DNA of 64,000 bases, taken from positions 62,001 to 126,000 of the forward strand of contig NZ_JAHTLF010000012.1 of NCBI RefSeq assembly GCF_024614185.1. Direction: 5' to 3'. Under the pieces are notes generated by a model. That model searched no databases. It was given only the letters and a program-made list of their open reading frames with translations, and was not told the DNA's origin. The position numbers and the translations under genes are program-made. This document shows, in pieces, positions 18,400-25,755 of the stretch (position 1 is the stretch's first letter; each line of letters begins with the position of its first letter). This DNA comes from Nocardioides carbamazepini (GTDB lineage Bacteria > Actinomycetota > Actinomycetes > Propionibacteriales > Nocardioidaceae).

Positions 18400-18413
18400 T
18401 GAAACGTGTTCCA
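18400..18413. promoter_or_regulatory. KstR-like TetR-family operator
   Basis: On the minus strand the site reads TGGAACACGTTTCA, which matches the published KstR motif TnnAACnnGTTnnA at every fixed position. KstR represses steroid-degradation genes in mycobacteria and rhodococci and responds to CoA thioesters. Whether a KstR homologue exists in this genome cannot be seen here. Confidence 0.45.
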
Positions 18414-18472
18414 GTCTGCTGGTGTGGGGGTGTGAGGGGAACCGTTGGGCACCGCCGGACGTCCCAGGCATC

Positions 18473-19003
18473 ATGAGCACCATGCGTCCGACAGCCACCC
18501 GCGCCACCCTCGCCGCACTGACCGTCCCCCTGCTGCTGACGGCGTCCGCATGCAGCAAGGAGTCCGACCGCGCGGCGGACCGGACGACGGCGTCGGCGAG
18601 CCCGAGCGCGGGCGAGACCAGCACCGCGACGACCGGCTCACCCGACCCGACCGGCACGGGGGCGTACCCGGCCTATGCGCCCCAGGACTACAGCTACCAG
18701 CTCGAGGTGCTCTGCTACTGCCCCCAGGTGGGGACGGTCGAGGTCGTCGTCCGCGACGGCGAGGTCACCGACGCGACGTCCCTCGACGGCCCGACCGCCG
18801 GTCGCCCGGCCCCGGAGTTCGCCCGGCTCACCATCGACGAGATCATCGCCATGGCCAACGACCCGCAGGTCGCCAAGGCCAGGGTGGAGTGGCCCGACGG
18901 CCAGGACCATCCCGGCTCGGTCATGCTCGACCGGATCGCCCAGGCCGTCGACGACGAGGTGACCTACACGATCAAGGCCGTGGAGGTCGTCCCCGCCGGG
19001 TGA
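18473..19003 (+). CDS. Lipoprotein, DUF6174-like
   Basis: 176-residue exported lipoprotein with lipobox LTASAC near residue 23, a Ser/Thr-rich spacer, and one compact domain starting DYSYQLEVLCYCP, followed by VEVVVRDGEV, the opening pattern of the family I know as DUF6174. Function unknown. ATG 18473 was chosen because it gives a normal signal peptide; ATG 18482 would also work. The start at 18422 would add an unlikely leader. It is convergent with the MaoC gene, seven bases apart. Confidence 0.75.
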   Translation: MSTMRPTATRATLAALTVPLLLTASACSKESDRAADRTTASASPSAGETSTATTGSPDPTGTGAYPAYAPQDYSYQLEVLCYCPQVGTVEVVVRDGEVTDATSLDGPTAGRPAPEFARLTIDEIIAMANDPQVAKARVEWPDGQDHPGSVMLDRIAQAVDDEVTYTIKAVEVVPAG

Positions 19004-19010
19004 GCGCCGC

Positions 19011-20096
19011 TCAGCGCGGGACGAACGCCCAGTAGTCGAGGTCGAGCAGCACGCCGGGGCCGTACTTGCCGTCCTCGCCGCGCAGGGTCATCGAGGGGTC
19101 GCGGCCCTTGGTCGCGACCAGCCGGAGCCGGAGCACCCCGATGTTGCGGTCACCCGGGACCTCGGCCTTGTCCAGGACCTCGGACCACGCGTAGATCGTG
19201 TCGCCCGCGAAGGCCGGGGCGGTGTGCGCGCCCGCGTTGATCGCGGCGATCAGCTGGGCGTTGGCCAGCCCGTTGAACGACAGCGCCCGGGCCATCGAGA
19301 TCACGTGACCGCCGTAGACCAGGCGGTTGCCGTCGGGGCGGGCCTCGACGTTGAAGTGCACCTTCGCGGTGTTCTGCCACAGCCGGGTCGCCTGCTGGTG
19401 CTCGGACTCGGTCAGCGTGACGCCGTCGACGTGGTCGATCCGCTCCCCCACGACGTAGTCGTCGAAGCGATGCGGCTCGCCGGCCGCCTCCGCGTCGTAC
19501 GACGAGAAGTCGAGGCCGGCGGGCACGATCAGGTCGGTCGCGGCGACCGCGGGGGCGAGCTCGGGCACGACCGCATCCGGGGCCGGCGCCTCGGGATCGC
19601 GCTTGTGCACCATCACCCAGCGCGCCCAGTCCAGAGCGATCTCGCCGCGCTGGTTGGTGGCGGTCGAGCGGACGTAGACCACGCCGCTCCTGCCGTTGGA
19701 GTTCTGCTTGAGCCCGATCACCTCGGAGGTGGTGCTGAGCGTGTCGCCGGGCACCACCGGACGGTGGAAGCGGCACTCGGCATAGCCGAGATTGGCCACG
19801 GCGTTCAGCGAGACGTCCGGCACCGTCTTGCCGAAGGCGATGTGGAACGCGATCAGCTCCTCGACCGGGTGCCCCGTTCCGTCCGGCGCCGCGAGGCCGA
19901 CCGACGCGGCGAAGGCCGCCGACGACGGCACCGCGAACCGGGTCGGGTACAGCGAGCCGTAGACGGCGCGGTCGCCCTCGGTCACGGTGCGCGGCGTGGC
20001 GTGGCGGATCACCTGGCCGAGCTGGAAGTCCTCGAAGAAGTTGCCCGACCACGTCTTCGAGCCCTGTGTGTTCCCCGAGGGCGCGCCGCTGGTCAC
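19011..20096 (-). CDS. MaoC-family enoyl-CoA hydratase (tandem hotdog)
   Basis: 361-residue cytoplasmic protein with two hotdog/MaoC-like halves (about 15-170 and 205-350). It resembles mesaconyl-CoA (2-methylfumaryl-CoA) hydratases and related acyl dehydratases: FEDFQLGQVIRHATPRTVTEGD at the front and GHVISMARALSFNGLAN in the second half. Exact substrate cannot be assigned; the usual ethylmalonyl-CoA pathway partners (crotonyl-CoA carboxylase/reductase, mutase, lyase) are not in the window. Its GTG start overlaps the acyl-CoA dehydrogenase stop by four bases, so the two act as one unit: dehydrogenation then hydration of an acyl-CoA. Confidence 0.85.
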   Translation of the reverse strand: MTSGAPSGNTQGSKTWSGNFFEDFQLGQVIRHATPRTVTEGDRAVYGSLYPTRFAVPSSAAFAASVGLAAPDGTGHPVEELIAFHIAFGKTVPDVSLNAVANLGYAECRFHRPVVPGDTLSTTSEVIGLKQNSNGRSGVVYVRSTATNQRGEIALDWARWVMVHKRDPEAPAPDAVVPELAPAVAATDLIVPAGLDFSSYDAEAAGEPHRFDDYVVGERIDHVDGVTLTESEHQQATRLWQNTAKVHFNVEARPDGNRLVYGGHVISMARALSFNGLANAQLIAAINAGAHTAPAFAGDTIYAWSEVLDKAEVPGDRNIGVLRLRLVATKGRDPSMTLRGEDGKYGPGVLLDLDYWAFVPR

Positions 20097-21289
20097 TTGA
20101 GCTTGTACTCCTTGAGGAGCGACCGGCCGATGATCATCTTCTGGATGTCCGAGGTGCCCTCACCGATGAGCATGAACTTGACCTCGCGCATCAGCCGCTC
20201 GATCTCGTACTCCTTCGAGTAGCCGTAGCCCCCGTGGATCCGGAAGGAGTCCTCCACGACCTCGTTGGCGTACTCGGAGGCGACCATCTTGGCCATGCCG
20301 GCCTCGACGTCCATCCGCTGGCCGGTGTCCTTGAGGCGGGCGGCGCGCACCATCATGTTGTGCGCGACCTCGACCTTGGTCGCCATCTCCGCGATCCGGA
20401 AGAGCACGGCCTGGTGCTCGGCGATGATCTTGCCGAAGGTCTTGCGCTGCTGGGCGTAGGCCACGCCGAGCTCGAAGCCCCGCCAGGCCAGGCCGCACGC
20501 GCGCGCGGCGACGTTGACGCGGCCGACCTCGACGCCGTCCATCATCTGGAAGAAGCCCTTGCCCGGCTCGCCGCCGAGGATCTGGTCCGCGGCGATCCGG
20601 TGGCCCTCGAGGATGAGCTCGGTCGTCTCGACGCCCTTGTAGCCCATCTTGTCGATCTTGCCGGGCACGGTGACGCCCTGGGCGGTCTCGCCGAAGCCGG
20701 GCTCCTTCTCGACGAGGAAGGTGGTCATGTTCTTGTAGACGCTCTCGGCGCCCTCGTCGGTCTTGACGAGCAGCGCGACGAGCGTCGACGTGGCGCCGTT
20801 GGTCAGCCACATCTTCTGCCCGGTGATCGAGTAGCTGCCGTCGTCCTGCTTGGTCGCCTTGGTGGAGACCGCGGAGACGTCGGAGCCCAGGCCGGGCTCG
20901 GACATCGAGAACGCGCCGCGGACCTCGCCCGTCGCCATCCGCGGCAGGTACTTCTGCTTCTGCTCCTCGGTGCCGTGCTGCATCAGCAGGTAGGCCACGA
21001 TGAAGTGGGTGTTGATGACACCGGAGACGCTCATCCAGCCGCGCGCGATCTCCTCGACCACCAGGGCGTAGGTCAGCAGGGACTCGCCCAGGCCGCCGAA
21101 CTCCTCGGGGATGGTGAGGCCGAAGACGCCCAGCTCCTTGAGCCCGTCGATGATCTCCTGCGGGTAGGTGTCGGAGTGCTCGAGCTCCTGGGCCACCGGG
21201 ATGATCTGCTCGTCCACGAAGACCCGCACGGCCTTCAGGATCTCGGACTGGTCCTCGGAGAGGCCTTCGGTCTGACAAAGCCGGGTCAT
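20093..21289 (-). CDS. Acyl-CoA dehydrogenase
   Basis: 398-residue FAD enzyme introducing the alpha-beta double bond of an acyl-CoA. It shows the family FAD-binding segment SMSEPGLGSDVS, KMWLTNG, and the C-terminal catalytic region GGYGYSKEYEIERLMREV...GEGTSDIQ with the catalytic Glu in GEGTS. Chain-length or branching specificity cannot be read. ATG 21289 is preceded by GGGGAAGAG, a good ribosome site. It heads a two-gene unit with the MaoC hydratase, which would act on its product. The preceding 135 bases hold a TGACA-N7-TGTCA palindrome. Confidence 0.93.
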   Translation of the reverse strand: MTRLCQTEGLSEDQSEILKAVRVFVDEQIIPVAQELEHSDTYPQEIIDGLKELGVFGLTIPEEFGGLGESLLTYALVVEEIARGWMSVSGVINTHFIVAYLLMQHGTEEQKQKYLPRMATGEVRGAFSMSEPGLGSDVSAVSTKATKQDDGSYSITGQKMWLTNGATSTLVALLVKTDEGAESVYKNMTTFLVEKEPGFGETAQGVTVPGKIDKMGYKGVETTELILEGHRIAADQILGGEPGKGFFQMMDGVEVGRVNVAARACGLAWRGFELGVAYAQQRKTFGKIIAEHQAVLFRIAEMATKVEVAHNMMVRAARLKDTGQRMDVEAGMAKMVASEYANEVVEDSFRIHGGYGYSKEYEIERLMREVKFMLIGEGTSDIQKMIIGRSLLKEYKLK

Positions 21290-21388
21290 CAGCTCTTCCC
21301 CTTCAGCAACGGCACAGCACTGGTCGTGCCGGAGCACTGTACCCGCGAACCGACCCGCCGGCGCCCCCCGAACAGTGCCCGAGGTCAG

Positions 21389-21405
21389 TGACAAGAGTCA
21401 TGTCA
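21389..21405. promoter_or_regulatory. Inverted repeat upstream of acyl-CoA dehydrogenase
   Basis: TGACA-N7-TGTCA, 100 bases before the acyl-CoA dehydrogenase start. It could be an operator for a local-pathway regulator, but no regulator gene adjoins and arms of five bases occur by chance. Confidence 0.3.
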
Positions 21406-21424
21406 TCGAGCCTTCGGACGGCGT

Positions 21425-22795
21425 TCAGATGGAGCGTCCCACCGCCGCGAAGAAGCGGACGAACATCTCGTCGTAGCCGAACTGGTCCGAGCGGATCTGG
21501 GCGACCGAGCCGGAGCGCTTCTGGTCCTTGGGGACCCACGACCGGTTGAAGTCGATCCGGACGGCGCGAGTGCCCCCGGACGTGCTGGCGAGCACGAGCG
21601 CCCGCGGCAGGCCGGTCTTGCCCCAGTTCGACTTCCGCTTGGCCCAGGACTTGTGCTTCTTCTTCGTGCCGAGCAGCTTCGCGAGCTTGGTGTCGAGCGA
21701 GGTGGCCTTGCGGTGCCCCGTGATGATCTGCACCTCGACGCCGCGGGCGCGGGCGTTCACGATCGCCTTGTAGATGCCCTTGCCCGCGAGCTTCTTGCTC
21801 GCCAGGTGGAGGGCCGATCCCGGCGGAGCCTGGTCGATGGCGCTGCGGGCCAGGCGCCAGGTGGTCTTGGCGTCGTCCTTGTTGGACATCCAGCCGGGTG
21901 CGAAGGCACCGGCACGCTGACCGACGTTGCCGAGGTCGACGACGACCAGGTGGTGGTCGGAGTGGAGCCCCACGGTGGTCAGGTTGGTCACCGGGAGCAG
22001 CGGGTCGCCCTGGTAGAGGTAGGCGTGGTCGATGACCGCGCCACTGTCGTGCGTGGCCGGGGCGACGCCGAACAGGTCGAAGACGTTGACCAGGCCCAGC
22101 GCGGCGATCTCGTTGCGCGGGTAGGCCGCCGTGCGGAAGTTGACGTTGACGTCACCGCCCATGAGCACCGGGCCGTGTGCCGACAGGGTCTGGGCGAGGG
22201 CGGCCATCCGCTGGTACGACGGCACCGTCAGGCCCATCGTGTACTTCGTCGCCGGCGCGAAGTGCACCGCGACGACGGAGACCGTCTTGCCCTCGGCGTT
22301 GCGCACGGTGACCCAGTTGGCGTACCGCACGCCCCAGTGCACCTTCTGCTTCTTGGACTTCCCCCACACCTCGGAGATGTTGTAGGTGCCGGAGGCGATC
22401 TTGGTCCAGCGGGTGGTGTCCCAGACCACCGCCGTCGCTCCCGTGTAGGTGCCCGGGGTGCGCTGGATGGCATAGCCCGGAGGCGCCAGCATGGCGTCGG
22501 GACGGCTGGAGACCTCGTTGTAGGTGATGAAGTCCGGCAGCTGGGCGAAGACCTGCCCGAGGTCGGAGGCGGTGTTCGAGCCCGACATGCCGGACTTGAT
22601 GTTGGCCTGCACCATGCGGATGCCGCTCGTGCTGCCGGGGTCGGTGGCGGCCGCGGCGTTCTCGAGCTCGCCCCGCCCGCCGCCAGTGGTGGTGGTCGCG
22701 AGGACCAGGAGGGTCGCCAGGACCGCGAGCGCCGCGACCGTCGCCGGTAGACCACGGGACCATCGGGGCCGTCGAAGCGAGCTCTGGGTGCGCAT
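21425..22795 (-). CDS. Secreted EEP-fold protein with decayed PLD-like C-terminal domain
   Basis: 456-residue exported protein. After a signal sequence (about 15-40) the EEP phosphoesterase domain (about 65-300) carries QANIKS, YNEVSS, AVHFAP, GGDVNVN and HSDHH. A second domain (about 320-456) opens ARSAIDQAPPGSALHLASKK and KAIVNARARGVEVQIITG, a pattern shared with the secreted PLD-like protein at 29327-30742, but its H-x-K position reads LPRALV, so the phospholipase D catalytic motif is missing. The second domain is probably a binding module. ATG 22795 was chosen for the GGGAGG ribosome site five bases upstream. Confidence 0.8.
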   Translation of the reverse strand: MRTQSSLRRPRWSRGLPATVAALAVLATLLVLATTTTGGGRGELENAAAATDPGSTSGIRMVQANIKSGMSGSNTASDLGQVFAQLPDFITYNEVSSRPDAMLAPPGYAIQRTPGTYTGATAVVWDTTRWTKIASGTYNISEVWGKSKKQKVHWGVRYANWVTVRNAEGKTVSVVAVHFAPATKYTMGLTVPSYQRMAALAQTLSAHGPVLMGGDVNVNFRTAAYPRNEIAALGLVNVFDLFGVAPATHDSGAVIDHAYLYQGDPLLPVTNLTTVGLHSDHHLVVVDLGNVGQRAGAFAPGWMSNKDDAKTTWRLARSAIDQAPPGSALHLASKKLAGKGIYKAIVNARARGVEVQIITGHRKATSLDTKLAKLLGTKKKHKSWAKRKSNWGKTGLPRALVLASTSGGTRAVRIDFNRSWVPKDQKRSGSVAQIRSDQFGYDEMFVRFFAAVGRSI

Positions 22796-22968
22796 GGGAC
22801 CTCCCGGAAAACGGTGCCGAATGCACCGAGCGAACAATTGCCTCAGGAATCACACCAGTAACAACTTCACCATGTCCATACAGCGCGAATAACTACAATC
22901 ATGTAATTCGCCGAATGACACCATTGTCATTATTCCGGGGAGATCACCCCGGATCCGCGAACTGCGGA
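22796..22968. other. AT-rich intergenic island with palindromes
   Basis: About 170 bases clearly poorer in G+C than anything around it. It contains the palindrome AATGACA-N4-TGTCATT (22914-22931), a CCGGGG/CCCCGG hairpin (22935-22952) and a GATCCGC/GCGGATC hairpin (22952-22970) overlapping the HTH gene's stop. The hairpins suit termination of the HTH gene; the AT-rich part should hold the promoter of the EEP/PLD-like gene, though no single -35/-10 pair stands out. Confidence 0.6.
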
Positions 22969-23226
22969 TCAGGCGCCGGCAGCCGGCTCCCTGACCAGGT
23001 CCCACGGCTCGACGCCCAAGGCGTCGGCGAGGCCGAACAGCGTGCTCAACCGCAGATTGATCGGCCGGCCCAGATCGGCCCGTCCCGCGGCCTCGATCAC
23101 CTGCACGTGGTTCTTGGAACAGCCGGCGCGGCAGGCCAGCGCCTCCTGGGACATCGCCCGCCGCTCGCGAAGCTGGCGCACCCGCCCGCCGAGCAGGCGG
23201 GCCACCTCGTCGTCCCACGGCACCAC
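22969..23226 (-). CDS. Small XRE-family HTH regulator
   Basis: 85-residue DNA-binding protein from GTG 23226 (or 96 residues from GTG 23259). The XRE/Cro-type helix-turn-helix covers most of it: RVRQLRERRAMSQEALACRAGCSKNHVQVIEAA, then LSTLFGLADALGVEPWDLV. It is divergent from the nuclease-like gene at 23337 with a ~110-base shared promoter region and is small enough to be a dedicated repressor of that pair. Neither start has an ideal ribosome site; a TATAGA box on the minus strand at 23276-23281 favours a start at 23259 or 23226. Confidence 0.8.
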   Translation of the reverse strand: MVPWDDEVARLLGGRVRQLRERRAMSQEALACRAGCSKNHVQVIEAAGRADLGRPINLRLSTLFGLADALGVEPWDLVREPAAGA

Positions 23227-23275
23227 GACATCGTCACGACAAGGCCTTTTCGCGAACACCAGACAGGTATGGCCT

Positions 23276-23281
23276 TCTATA
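23276..23281 (-). promoter_or_regulatory. Candidate -10 in divergent HTH/nuclease-like region
   Basis: TATAGA on the minus strand (TCTATA on plus), next to an AGCATGCT palindrome (23281-23288) and between two inverted AAGGCC/GGCCTT half-sites (23241-23246, 23271-23276). This is the likely control region of the HTH gene and its divergent partner. Confidence 0.4.
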
Positions 23282-23336
23282 GCATGCTGGGTAACGGGGC
23301 ATGATGACGCGCATTGGTCCGACGGGGGGGTGAGCC

Positions 23337-24389
23337 ATGGAGTTCGACGAGTTCGTCGCGCCCTACCGCCGGGAGCCGGGCCGCTACCCGAGCTACCCCA
23401 CCGAGCTGGAGGCCAGGCTCGTCGACGTCCGCCGTCTCGCGGTCCAGTGGGGCGAGATCCTCCACGACGCCCTCGCACTGGGACAGGCACCGCCGCTGGA
23501 GCAGATCAGGGCCTTCAGCCTCACCTACACCGCCTGGGCCAACGCCGGCTTCGGGGGCGTCAGCGGCTTCGTCGAACGATGGGTCGACTCCCGGGCGGAC
23601 AGCCTCGAGGAGTCGGATGCCGCCGGGATCACCGAGTTCCTCGACGATCTCGCCCTCCTGAGCAGCGAGCTGAGCTTCCACCGGCTCAACGCCCACGCCG
23701 GGACGTTCTGGGCCTCGTTCCTGTGCGGCATCCCGGGCCTGGCCGGGCGCGAGATCGTGGAGTCGACCTGCTTCCACCTGGCCCGGGAGGTCCTGACGTT
23801 CGCGGAGTATCGCAACCTGCTCATCGAGGACGACCTGTTCTTCGGCGACGAGGCCCGGATCGGCCGAGCCATGCACACCGGCGCGCTCACCGAGATCGAC
23901 GCCTACATCGCCCTGCTCGACCTGACCCGACGCAACCGGCGACTGATCGTCCTGCCCGGCCCGCCCCAGTTCGAGCGGTGGGCCGGTTCCGCCAACGCCG
24001 ACTTCCTCGTCATCGACACCGAGCGGGGCTCGATCCGGGGCGTCCAGGTCAAGTCCATGGTCGAACGACGAGAGGTCGAGCGCTACGACCCGGCGCGGAT
24101 CACCCTGATCGACGGCGCGCGGGACCTGCAGAACAGCCGGGCGATGCGCACCGACCCCCGGCGTTCGGACCGGCGCGTCGTCTCCTGGCCCGGGATGATC
24201 GGCGCCCACTACCTGCGTGAGCTGAAGCCGGGGCCGCTCACCGACCGGTGGATCGAGCGCCGTTCACTGCTGCTGACGAAGTACGCCGCCGTGCACTACG
24301 CGGGCGCCGTCGGGTCGCAGAACAAGTCGGCCTATGCCGCCGTGCGGGAGCGTGTCATCCACGATCTCTCGTCGCGGCCCGCCTCCTGA
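23337..24389 (+). CDS. Unknown protein with PD-(D/E)XK-nuclease-like core
   Basis: 350-residue protein I do not recognise as a named family. The first ~200 residues look all-helical. Residues 213-240 then read like a PD-(D/E)XK nuclease core: Glu213, ADFLVID with D222, and GVQVKS with Q237-x-K239 at strand ends, the spacing seen in DUF4365- and Holliday-resolvase-like enzymes. A nuclease role is therefore plausible but unproven. There is no signal peptide. ATG 23337 follows a run of G residues that can pair as a ribosome site. The divergent small XRE regulator and the low-GC surroundings suggest a self-regulated, possibly acquired module. Confidence 0.75.
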   Translation: MEFDEFVAPYRREPGRYPSYPTELEARLVDVRRLAVQWGEILHDALALGQAPPLEQIRAFSLTYTAWANAGFGGVSGFVERWVDSRADSLEESDAAGITEFLDDLALLSSELSFHRLNAHAGTFWASFLCGIPGLAGREIVESTCFHLAREVLTFAEYRNLLIEDDLFFGDEARIGRAMHTGALTEIDAYIALLDLTRRNRRLIVLPGPPQFERWAGSANADFLVIDTERGSIRGVQVKSMVERREVERYDPARITLIDGARDLQNSRAMRTDPRRSDRRVVSWPGMIGAHYLRELKPGPLTDRWIERRSLLLTKYAAVHYAGAVGSQNKSAYAAVRERVIHDLSSRPAS

Positions 24390-24423
24390 GCCTGGATGAC
24401 GCGGGCACCGACACCGACACAGG

Positions 24424-25506
24424 TCAGCGGCGACGCAGAACGCCCCGCAGGCCGCGCCGGCCCGTCTCGGGAGGAACGGCCCGCTCGACCCGGAGGTCGC
24501 GGACGTCGGCGAGCAGGGTCGCGACGAGGTCGGTGGCGACCGCGGACACCTCGGCCTCCGTCACCGAGTCCGGCGTACGACGGGGCGGCAGGTCCGCCGG
24601 GATCTCGAGCCGGGTGAGGTCGCCCACCACGTCGACCGGATGGGTGCGCAGGTAGTCGAGGGCGGCCTCGTTGCGCGCCCGGCACTCGGCGACCCGATCC
24701 GGCTGCGGCCAGAACTTCTCGCCCTGGCGCGGCACCAGCCGCTCGTCGGCGAGGAAGGTGCGGATGAACATGCCGCGATCGCGGGCCGGTCCCAGCGCCT
24801 TGCGCGCGACCAGATGCTCGTTGACCCGGCGCAGCACCTCGGCCTCGACGACGCCCATCGACTCGTTGGGGAAGGAGCGACTCAGGTCGTAGGCGTCCGC
24901 ACGCAGACCGAGCAGCCCGGCGAACCGCTGCCAGATCTCGTCGCGCGGGGCGGACGTGTCGAGCGGGAGCACGTGGATCCGCTCGTGCGCGACAGCCTCC
25001 GACCAGCGCCGGAGGACCAGGTGCAGGTCGAGGGTGCGCCAGTTCCACACGTCGCGGGGGTCCTCGGAGACCTCGCGGGAGTAGTCGCCCATCGGCACCG
25101 TGCCGCGGTTCTTCAGGCTCTCCTGCCAGCTGGCCGTGAACAGCCCCAGCAGGTCGCGGGCGGTGATCACGACATGCACCTCGGCGGGGGCGAGCTGATC
25201 GGCCATCCGGCTGGCCTGCTCGGCACTCGCCGCGGCGAAGAACTCGTGGGTGACCAGCGCGTCGCCGTCGTACGCCGCGATCTCGGCCCGCAGCCGCTCC
25301 CACGCCGTGCGGTGCTCCTCGGACGCCTGGGGCAGCCGCGGGTCGTCGCGCACGATCCGGCTGCTCCACAGGTGGTCGAAGCGGCCCAGCCCGGGCAACA
25401 GCACCCCGTCCTCCCGCAGCCGGTCCCGGGAGGACCAGACGATGGTCTGCAGATAGGTGGTGGCCGTCTTGGGCAGGCCGATGTGGACGAAGACGCGACG
25501 GGCCAC
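24424..25506 (-). CDS. Sulfotransferase-like protein (2)
   Basis: 360-residue protein of the PAPS sulfotransferase-like P-loop group. It opens RRVFVHIGLPKTATTYLQ, the 5'-phosphosulfate loop, and later has HVVITARDLLGLF, matching the 3'-phosphate-binding segment (R-D-L). GTG 25506 places the P-loop at residues 8-17, as usual. It is last in a five-gene minus-strand run with a second sulfotransferase-like gene (28264), a glycosyltransferase and a LicD-like protein, so a sulfated glycan is a reasonable product. Acceptor unknown. No signal peptide: it acts in the cytoplasm. The two sulfotransferases share only the general fold, so they are not a recent duplication. Confidence 0.78.
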   Translation of the reverse strand: MARRVFVHIGLPKTATTYLQTIVWSSRDRLREDGVLLPGLGRFDHLWSSRIVRDDPRLPQASEEHRTAWERLRAEIAAYDGDALVTHEFFAAASAEQASRMADQLAPAEVHVVITARDLLGLFTASWQESLKNRGTVPMGDYSREVSEDPRDVWNWRTLDLHLVLRRWSEAVAHERIHVLPLDTSAPRDEIWQRFAGLLGLRADAYDLSRSFPNESMGVVEAEVLRRVNEHLVARKALGPARDRGMFIRTFLADERLVPRQGEKFWPQPDRVAECRARNEAALDYLRTHPVDVVGDLTRLEIPADLPPRRTPDSVTEAEVSAVATDLVATLLADVRDLRVERAVPPETGRRGLRGVLRRR

Positions 25507-25516
25507 GACCGGTTCC

Positions 25517-25726
25517 CTACAGACTCTTGTCGAACGCCTCGATCGCCTCGGCGATCCGGGCCTCGTCGCGCTGGGCGACGGGGAGCAGCAGCTCCTGGAC
25601 GACGTCGACCAGCTCCGCGACCCGCACGTAGTGCCGCTGCAGCTCGACCACCTCGGCCTCGAGAGCCTCGATCCGCAGCCGCTGCGCACGCACGGTCGCG
25701 AACAGGTTCCAGCGATTCTGTGTCAT
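25517..25726 (-). CDS. Small coiled-coil protein, DUF6752-like
   Basis: 69-residue protein, almost all one helix: RLRIEALEAEVVELQRHYVR has hydrophobic residues at heptad spacing, then ELVDVVQELLLPVAQRDEARI. I recall similar Nocardioides proteins as DUF6752; this is from memory. ATG 25726 has GAAGGA five bases upstream, better than any longer start. It lies between the LicD/methyltransferase fusion and the second sulfotransferase-like gene, in the same direction with short gaps, and could be an oligomerising adaptor of that pathway. Confidence 0.7.
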   Translation of the reverse strand: MTQNRWNLFATVRAQRLRIEALEAEVVELQRHYVRVAELVDVVQELLLPVAQRDEARIAEAIEAFDKSL

Positions 25727-25755
25727 CTCATCCTTCACCACTGCACTCACCGGAC

